Assembly (NCBI GenBank): GCA_001544595.2
Contig: FCOH02000013.1
Location: forward strand, 112,335-176,334
Reading direction: 5' to 3'
Length of the DNA: 64,000 nt
Origin: Caballeronia peredens
GTDB lineage: Bacteria; Pseudomonadota; Gammaproteobacteria; Burkholderiales; Burkholderiaceae
Shown here: positions 56,538-64,000 of the stretch, piece by piece
Numbering within the stretch: the first letter of the stretch is position 1
Layout: the number at the start of each line of letters is the position of its first letter
Made by a program: the position numbers and the translations under genes
Notes under the pieces: model-generated
Told to the model about the DNA's origin: nothing
What the model saw: only the letters and a program-made list of their open reading frames with translations
Database searches by the model: none

Positions 56538-57356
56538 TCAGTAGTAGGAAGGCCGTTCCGGCTTCACTTCCTGCAGGATCGTGGTGGCGATTTCCTCGAT
56601 CGACTTGTGCGTCGACGAAAGCCACTTGACGCCTTCGCGCTTCATCATCATTTCCGCCTCGTTGATCTCGTAGCGGCAGTTTTCCAGCGCCGCGTACTTG
56701 CTCCCGGGACGACGCTCATTGCGAATCTCGGCGAGCCGCTGCGGATCGATCGACAGGCCGAACATCTTCTCCCGATGTTCGAGCAGCGGCGTCGGCAGTT
56801 TGCCGCGCTCGAAATCTTCCGGGATCAGCGGATAATTCGCCGCTTTCACACCGTATTGCATTGCCAGATAGAGGCTCGTGGGCGTCTTTCCGCTGCGCGA
56901 TACACCGACCAGAATGACGTCAGCATCGGCCAGATTGCGGTTTGACTGGCCGTCGTCGTGGGCGAGCGAAAAGTTGATCGCCTCGATGCGATTCTTGTAT
57001 TCCTCGGTGTCGGCGTTCTGGTGGACGCGGCCCATTGCGTGCGTCGACTTCAGCGAAAGCTCGTGCTCGAGCGGCTCGATGAAGGTCTGGAACATGTCGA
57101 GCACGAGCGCGTTGCAGCCTTTGACGACTTCGTTCGATGCGCTGTCCACGAGCGTCGTGAATACGATCGGTCGGCGCCCGTCGAGCGCGACAGCCTCGTT
57201 GATCTTCTCGACGGTCGCATAGGCCTTGTCGACCGAATCGACGAAAGGCACGCGCACGAGGCGGAACTTTTGATCGAACTGGGCGAGGATCGAATGCGCG
57301 AAGGTTTCGGCAGTGATCCCGGTACCGTCGGAGACGATGAATACGGAAGGCGGCAT
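56538..57356 (-). CDS. ppsR: PEP synthase regulatory protein (bifunctional kinase/pyrophosphorylase)
   Basis: DUF299 protein that phosphorylates PEP synthase with ADP to switch it off and reverses this with phosphate. The P-loop VGVSRSGKTPTSLYLA near residue 150 and the N-terminal VFIVSDGTGITAETFAHSIL are diagnostic. The product has 272 residues. It is divergent from its target gene ppsA. Confidence 0.96.
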   Translation of the reverse strand: MPPSVFIVSDGTGITAETFAHSILAQFDQKFRLVRVPFVDSVDKAYATVEKINEAVALDGRRPIVFTTLVDSASNEVVKGCNALVLDMFQTFIEPLEHELSLKSTHAMGRVHQNADTEEYKNRIEAINFSLAHDDGQSNRNLADADVILVGVSRSGKTPTSLYLAMQYGVKAANYPLIPEDFERGKLPTPLLEHREKMFGLSIDPQRLAEIRNERRPGSKYAALENCRYEINEAEMMMKREGVKWLSSTHKSIEEIATTILQEVKPERPSYY

Positions 57357-57843
57357 CGGCGAAAAGACCAGTGGGAACGGGTTGGAGCGGTTGCGCTCAA
57401 ACGGCGGTACGCAATCAAACGCGCGCAGCGCCGGGCGCGATGCGGGAAAAGTCCTGTGTTACATTGACTGCGCAGCGGATGTGCGCCGACGAACCCTGCG
57501 GCGTGAAAGACCTCGATTTTGCCGCGGAATTGCTGTCTCTGCCGAAACAAATTGAGAATCGGCACGGTAGAATAGCGGCAACCTGTTCGATAAGCAATTG
57601 CGGACAAATTGATTCGGATTTTCGTCAAATCGCGGTCATTCGTCGGTTTTGGCAGCAAAAACCCACGGTTTCGAGCAGATTTCAGACGTCCCGCTTCTTT
57701 TTGCATCGCGCACCAATTCCGGTGGCGCGTTCCCCGAAGGCTTATCAAACAGGTTGTACGAGATGCGGCAACGCTTCCAATGAGCGCTGCCGCATATGAG
57801 CCCACTCGTGCGATCGTGAATTCCATCCACCTTAGGGGCTTGT
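57357..57843. other. Divergent ppsR/ppsA control region
   Basis: A 487-bp region without a supported gene, with lower GC than its surroundings in 57540-57720. The most distinct element is a hairpin at 57763-57795, about 48 bp before ppsA. TAGAAT at 57568 and TTGAGA at 57552 are spaced too closely (10 bp) to be a promoter pair. Confidence 0.5.
57763..57795 (+). promoter_or_regulatory. Hairpin in the ppsA leader
   Basis: ATGCGGCA/TGCCGCAT stem (8 bp), a single mismatch, then CGCT/AGCG (4 bp) and a 7-base loop. It could be a leader structure or a dimer operator for ppsA. Confidence 0.5.
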
Positions 57844-60261
<2,418 letters not shown>

Positions 60262-60267
60262 GTGGTC

Positions 60268-60299
60268 CGCGCCTTTCCGGACGCTTTCGGAAAGGCGCG
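60268..60299 (+). terminator. First hairpin after ppsA
   Basis: Perfect 12-bp stem CGCGCCTTTCCG/CGGAAAGGCGCG with an 8-base loop, 7 bp past the stop. It lacks a T-run and so may protect the 3' end or assist the next hairpin. Confidence 0.55.
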
Positions 60300-60310
60300 A
60301 GCGTGCTATA

Positions 60311-60344
60311 AAAACACCCCGGACTTCCTCCGGGGTGTTTTCGT
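60311..60344 (+). terminator. Rho-independent terminator after ppsA
   Basis: Perfect 13-bp stem AAAACACCCCGGA/TCCGGGGTGTTTT with a 5-base loop. T residues close the stem and follow it. It ends 13 bp before the NfeD-like start. Confidence 0.85.
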
Positions 60345-60356
60345 TTGGAGACGAGC

Positions 60357-60785
60357 ATGGCGACGGGCGGTCTGTTCTGGTGGGTGTCGGCGGGCGTGCT
60401 GATTGTGCTCGAATTGTTCACGGGCACGTTCTATCTGCTGATGGTGGCGCTCGGGTTCATCGCGGGCGGCATCGCGCACGTCATGGGCGCGCTGCCGCAC
60501 GTGCAGTTCGGCGCGGCGGCGCTGGTTGCGCTGATCGCGGTCGTGGTCCTGCGGCGCTCGCGCTTCGGCAACTGGAAGCGGCGCGACGCCTCGCGCGATG
60601 CCGGCGTGAACCTCGATATCGGCGCGACGGTGCAGGTCGACGAATGGCACGATGGCCGCGCGCGGACCCTGTATCGGGGCGCGCAATGGGACGTCGAGCT
60701 CGCGCCGGGCGAAACCGAAGGGGCGCGCTGGTATTGCATCACCGCGCTCGACGGCAACCGGCTCGTCGTCGCGGCGAAGCGCTGA
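60357..60785 (+). CDS. NfeD-like membrane protein
   Basis: Short NfeD of 142 residues. Three hydrophobic segments (FWWVSAGVLIVLELFTGTFY, LLMVALGFIAGGIAHVMG and FGAAALVALIAVVVL) precede a C-terminal OB-like domain ending RWYCITALDGNRLVV. ATG 60357 with TTGGAG upstream is chosen. NfeD proteins are paired with stomatin-like proteins, and one follows 40 bp downstream, so the two probably form a membrane complex. Confidence 0.9.
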   Translation: MATGGLFWWVSAGVLIVLELFTGTFYLLMVALGFIAGGIAHVMGALPHVQFGAAALVALIAVVVLRRSRFGNWKRRDASRDAGVNLDIGATVQVDEWHDGRARTLYRGAQWDVELAPGETEGARWYCITALDGNRLVVAAKR

Positions 60786-60825
60786 ACGAAGCACTGAAGA
60801 ATAAATTCAAGAAAGGAGTAGCGAG

Positions 60826-61761
60826 ATGGATATCAGTATCGTCGGGGCCATTCTGCTCGTGATCGTCATCGTGATCGCGGCGCAGACCATCAAGATCGTG
60901 CCGCAGCAGCACGCGTGGGTGCTAGAGCGGCTCGGCCGCTATCACTCGACGCTCACGCCGGGGCTGACGATCGTGCTGCCGTTCATCGACCGCGTCGCGT
61001 ACAAGCACGTGCTGAAGGAAATTCCGCTGGAAGTGCCGAGCCAGGTCTGCATCACGCGCGACAACACGCAATTGCAGGTGGACGGCGTGCTGTATTTCCA
61101 GGTCACCGACGCGATGAAGGCGTCGTATGGATCGAGCAATTTCGTGTTCGCGATCACGCAGCTGTCGCAGACCACGCTGCGTTCGGTCATCGGCAAGCTG
61201 GAGCTGGACAAGACTTTCGAAGAACGCGACTACATCAACCACAGTATCGTCAATGCGCTGGATGAAGCCGCATCGAACTGGGGCGTGAAGGTGCTGCGCT
61301 ACGAGATCAAGGATCTCACGCCGCCGAAGGAAATCCTCCACGCGATGCAGGCGCAGATCACCGCCGAGCGCGAGAAGCGCGCGCTGATCGCGGCGTCGGA
61401 AGGGCGCAAGCAGGAGCAGATCAATCTTGCCGTCGGCGCGCGCGAAGCCGCCATCCAGAAGTCCGAAGGCGAGCGGCAGGCGGCGATCAATCAGGCGCAG
61501 GGCGCGGCATCGGCGATCGTCGCGGTGGCCGAGGCGAATGCGCAGGCCATCCAGAAGATCGGCACGGCCATTCAGACGGCCGGCGGCATGGAAGCGGTGA
61601 ACCTGAAGATCGCGGAGCAGTATGTGGGCGCGTTCGGCAATATCGCGAAGACGGGCAACACGCTGATCGTGCCGGGCAACCTGTCGGACATGAGTTCGAT
61701 GATCGCGTCCGCGTTGACTATCGTGAAGGGCGAGGGCGGCGGCGTCATCAGGAAGAGCTGA
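60826..61761 (+). CDS. qmcA: SPFH/stomatin-like protein (paraslipin, QmcA type)
   Basis: Band 7 protein anchored by an N-terminal membrane helix (VGAILLVIVIVIAAQTI). The SPFH domain has GRYHSTLTPGLTIVLPFIDRV and ENYxx-type SQTTLRSVIGKLELDKTFEER. An Ala/Glu-rich coiled coil (about 175-250) and a C-terminal oligomerisation part follow. The product has 311 residues; AGGAG precedes the ATG. It likely assembles into membrane rings that help membrane protein quality control. Confidence 0.92.
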   Translation: MDISIVGAILLVIVIVIAAQTIKIVPQQHAWVLERLGRYHSTLTPGLTIVLPFIDRVAYKHVLKEIPLEVPSQVCITRDNTQLQVDGVLYFQVTDAMKASYGSSNFVFAITQLSQTTLRSVIGKLELDKTFEERDYINHSIVNALDEAASNWGVKVLRYEIKDLTPPKEILHAMQAQITAEREKRALIAASEGRKQEQINLAVGAREAAIQKSEGERQAAINQAQGAASAIVAVAEANAQAIQKIGTAIQTAGGMEAVNLKIAEQYVGAFGNIAKTGNTLIVPGNLSDMSSMIASALTIVKGEGGGVIRKS

Positions 61762-61778
61762 AGCCTTTGCAGCAAGAC

Positions 61779-61813
61779 AATCGGGGCGCTTCGAAGCGCC
61801 CCGATTTTTATTT
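61779..61813. terminator. Bidirectional terminator between qmcA and smpB
   Basis: Stem AATCGGGGCGCTT/AAGCGCCCCGATT around CG, followed on the plus strand by TTTATTT. It lies 17 bp past the qmcA stop and overlaps the end of convergent smpB, so it may serve both, though the minus-strand T-run is weak. Confidence 0.75.
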
Positions 61814-62257
61814 GGTCGCCGAGCGCATCAGGCGGGCGCGTTCGCGATCCCAGTCGCGCTTCTTTTCGGTTTCGCGTTTGTCGTGCAGCTTCTTGCCCTT
61901 CGCCAGTCCGATCTCGCACTTCACGCGGCCGTCCTTGTAATGGAAGTTGAGCGGTACGAGCGTGTGCCCGCGCTGCTCGACCTTGCCGATGAGCTTGTCG
62001 ATCTGGTCGCGATGCAGCAGCAGCTTGCGCGTGCGCACCGGATCCAGATTGGCGAATTTCGAGGCCTCGGGCAGCGGGCTGATATGCGTGCCGATCAGAA
62101 AGAGTTCGCCTTGCTTGATGACGACGTAACCTTCCTTGATCTGCCCGCGACCGGCGCGCAGCGCCTTGACTTCCCAGCCTTCGAGCACGAGACCGGCCTC
62201 GTAGCGTTCTTCGACGAAGTAATCGAAGAAGGCTTTTCTGTTGTCGATGATGCTCAT
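61808..62257 (-). CDS. smpB: SsrA-binding protein SmpB
   Basis: Partner of tmRNA in rescuing stalled ribosomes. [20 protein letters not shown] and [19 protein letters not shown] are diagnostic, and the basic C-terminal tail ([14 protein letters not shown]) enters the mRNA channel. The product has 149 residues. It is divergent from ratA, a conserved arrangement. The ssrA RNA gene is not in the window. Confidence 0.97.
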   Translation of the reverse strand: MSIIDNRKAFFDYFVEERYEAGLVLEGWEVKALRAGRGQIKEGYVVIKQGELFLIGTHISPLPEASKFANLDPVRTRKLLLHRDQIDKLIGKVEQRGHTLVPLNFHYKDGRVKCEIGLAKGKKLHDKRETEKKRDWDRERARLMRSATK

Positions 62258-62377
62258 GAATGGAAAGTGCTCAACTCGTTTAAAATCACGATTTTAGCAG
62301 CGCGCCGTGCGGCAAACGAACTCGTGCCGCTTTCTCTTGCGCGTTGCCGCCCAATCCAGCCACCCGCTGCGCCCTAT

Positions 62378-62815
62378 ATGGCAGACGTTCAGAAAACCGT
62401 GTTGATCCGCCATTCAGCGGAAGAAATGTTCGACCTCGTCACCGATGTCGCCGACTACCCCAATTTTCTGCCGTGGTGCGGCGGCGTGGAAATCGGCCGC
62501 CAGGACGAAACCGGCATGGAAGCGAAGATCGACATCAGCTTCAAGGGCATCAAGCAGCATTTTGCGACGCGTAACACGCAGAAGCGGCCGACCAACATCG
62601 ATATGGAGTTTCTGAGCGGCCCTTTCAAGAAGTTCACCGGCTACTGGCGCTTCACGCCGCTGCGCGCCGACGCGTGCAAGATCGAGTTCGCGCTGCACTA
62701 CGAATTTTCCAACGTCATTCTGGAGAAGCTCATCGGGCCGGTGTTCAGCCATATCGCCAACACGTTCGTCGATTCCTTCGTGAAGCGCGCGGACCAGCGC
62801 TACGGCAAGCCATGA
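62378..62815 (+). CDS. ratA: RatA family START-domain protein
   Basis: A 145-residue START/coenzyme Q-binding fold protein. KTVLIRHSAEEMFDLVTDVADYPNFLPWC and the C-terminal FSHIANTFVDSFVKRA match RatA, reported in E. coli as a ribosome-associated toxin and related to the COQ10 chaperone. A role in ubiquinone handling is at least as likely as toxicity. Its stop overlaps rnfH. Confidence 0.92.
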   Translation: MADVQKTVLIRHSAEEMFDLVTDVADYPNFLPWCGGVEIGRQDETGMEAKIDISFKGIKQHFATRNTQKRPTNIDMEFLSGPFKKFTGYWRFTPLRADACKIEFALHYEFSNVILEKLIGPVFSHIANTFVDSFVKRADQRYGKP

Positions 62816-63138
62816 TGCAGATCGACGTGTGCTATGGCGCCGCCGACGGCGCGAACTTTCTCGTGCGCATCGAACTGCGCGAAGGTGCGACCGTGCGCGA
62901 AGCCATCGAGGCGAGCGGCGTGCTGCGCGCGCATCGCGAGATCGATCTCTCGAAGCAGAAAGTCGGTGTGTTCGGCAAGGCGAAGCCGCTGGATGCCGCG
63001 CTCGCCGAGTTCGATCGCGTCGAGATCTATCGTCCGCTGAAAGTGGATCCGAAGGCCGCGCGCCAGCGTCGTGTCGACAAGATGCGGCGCGCCGGTTCGA
63101 TCGAAGGGCGAAAGTGGCAGTCGAAGGATTCCCGCTGA
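62812..63138 (+). CDS. rnfH: RnfH family protein (UPF0125)
   Basis: Ubiquitin-like fold protein of 108 residues. VCYGAADGANFLVRIELREGATVREAI, KVGVFGKAKPLD and the end EFDRVEIYRPLKVDPKAARQRR are typical. Two adjacent ATG codons (62812, 62815) overlap the ratA stop. RnfH (RatB) is regularly encoded after ratA; its function is not established. Confidence 0.93.
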   Translation: MMQIDVCYGAADGANFLVRIELREGATVREAIEASGVLRAHREIDLSKQKVGVFGKAKPLDAALAEFDRVEIYRPLKVDPKAARQRRVDKMRRAGSIEGRKWQSKDSR

Positions 63139-63144
63139 CCCGAT

Positions 63145-64000
63145 TCAGTGCGCGGGCGCCTGCTCGGCGGCGGGCGCCCGGACCGAATGCTGCCGCACCG
63201 ACCAGCTCACGCCCGCGAGCAGCAGCACGATAGCGAGCACTTCGGGCGTGCGCGGCCAGCGGCCGTCGTAGACGAACGCGTAGAGCAGCGCGAACAGCGT
63301 CTCGAAAGCGATCATCTGGCCCGCCAGCGTGAGCGGCAGGCGCTTGGCGGCGGCGTTCCACAGCATGTTGCCGAGCCACGAACCGCCCGTGGCCAACGCG
63401 AAACTCACGATCCAGAAAAGCTGCCAGCGCGCCGCCGGTACGGCGCTCTGCACCGTACCGGCAGGCAGCATCCACACGACGACGCCGAGCAGCGCGCCGA
63501 GCAGTCCTGTCACGATGCCCCACAGGACGGACCACTCGTTGCCGTCGAAATGATCGTTCGTCTGGAGATATCGCGCGTTGACGACCGCGTACCAGGTCCA
63601 CGCCGCGAGCGCCCCGGCCGCGCACGCGAGACCCGCCACGCGCGTCATGACGCTGGCGGCGGCGTCGCTGCCTGTGGACGAGAGCGCGTCGCCGAACACA
63701 TCGAGATTGATGCACGCGATGCCCGCCAGCACGAGACAGAGAGGTCCGGCGAGCCGCTTCAGGTCGACCGCGCCGTGATCGCGCCGTCCGGCGAGCGTGA
63801 CGGTGACGGGCAGGATCCCGACGATCAGCGAGGAAGGCGCGACGCCGACCAGTTGCACGGCGCTCGCGAGCAGCATGTAGTAAAGCAGGTTGCCGACGAG
63901 CGCGAGTTTCACGAGCGCGATGAAATCGGCGCGCGTGAGCTTCGCGGCGAGCCTTCGGGCGATCGGCAGCGCGACCGCGAGCGACACGGCGCCGTACATC
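63145..64000 (-). CDS. EamA/DMT-family transporter, cut by the window end
   Basis: At least 284 residues with eight or nine hydrophobic segments and a C-terminal EamA half ending AGQMIAFETLFALLYAFVYDGRWPRTPEVL. A first half ends ILPVTVTLAG. The frame reaches the window edge and the usual first membrane segments are missing, so the true start is probably beyond 64000. The substrate is unknown. Confidence 0.82.
   Translation of the reverse strand, partial: MYGAVSLAVALPIARRLAAKLTRADFIALVKLALVGNLLYYMLLASAVQLVGVAPSSLIVGILPVTVTLAGRRDHGAVDLKRLAGPLCLVLAGIACINLDVFGDALSSTGSDAAASVMTRVAGLACAAGALAAWTWYAVVNARYLQTNDHFDGNEWSVLWGIVTGLLGALLGVVVWMLPAGTVQSAVPAARWQLFWIVSFALATGGSWLGNMLWNAAAKRLPLTLAGQMIAFETLFALLYAFVYDGRWPRTPEVLAIVLLLAGVSWSVRQHSVRAPAAEQAPAH

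Noticed and set aside
57552..57573. TTGAGA and TAGAAT as the ppsA promoter
   Set aside because: Spacing is only 10 bp, far from the 16-18 bp needed.
62378..63138. ratA-rnfH as a true toxin-antitoxin system
   Set aside because: The pair is a conserved core locus; RatA is more likely a START-domain quinone-binding protein, and nothing in the sequence shows antitoxin function for RnfH.

Overview
The window looks like a core chromosomal segment of a high-GC betaproteobacterium of the Burkholderiaceae, most like Paraburkholderia or Caballeronia. That judgement rests on gene order (smc-zipA-ligA, smpB-ratA-rnfH, rpsB to rnhB), on ZipA and ACBP homologues, and on protein sequence recognised from memory; no search was run. 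I see no insertion sequences, phage genes, tRNA or rRNA genes, or CRISPR arrays.

Layout. 0.1-4.2 kb: isocitrate lyase, a DEAD-box RNA helicase and an acyl-CoA-binding protein, all on the minus strand. 4.4-7.7 kb: plus-strand run tsaB-rimI-uracil-DNA glycosylase-DUF1853, with overlapping or nearly overlapping ends. 7.7-11.4 kb: minus-strand lplT-thiM-thiE-thiD (lysophospholipid transport plus thiamin salvage). 11.6-14.7 kb: alr, radA and a small unknown gene. 14.6-17.7 kb: minus-strand ABC-F ATPase and a family III CoA-transferase/racemase. 17.8-24.6 kb: glutathione peroxidase, then minus-strand dapC-dapD-yffB-like / dapE-prmB and cls; an intrinsic terminator separates the yffB-like gene from dapE. 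24.9-33.8 kb: EamA transporter, smc, zipA, ligA, def. 33.8-40.0 kb: minus-strand map-glnD-RluF-like pseudouridine synthase, the last with an unusual block of ten 40-residue repeats, followed by a small ParB-like gene.

40.2-56.5 kb is the conserved translation/envelope supercluster rpsB-tsf-pyrH-frr-uppS-cdsA-dxr-rseP-bamA-skp-lpxD-fabZ-lpxA-lpxB-rnhB-TrmH-type methyltransferase. It links ribosome function and UMP supply to isoprenoid, phospholipid and lipid A synthesis and to outer-membrane protein assembly. 56.5-60.3 kb: divergent ppsR/ppsA (PEP synthase and its regulator). 60.3-64 kb: NfeD-like and stomatin-like membrane proteins, smpB, ratA, rnfH, and an EamA transporter cut by the window end.

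Most of the window is ordinary housekeeping DNA. I did not find a convincing new multi-gene system. The best leads are the expanded 120-bp coding repeat in the pseudouridine synthase, the small stand-alone ParB/sulfiredoxin-like protein beside a 30-bp palindrome, two palindromes upstream of aceA, and a hairpin in the ppsA leader. Many genes appear to start with GTG or TTG (rimI, radA, ABC-F, the CoA-transferase, dapC, yffB-like, smc, bamA, skp, TrmH-like).
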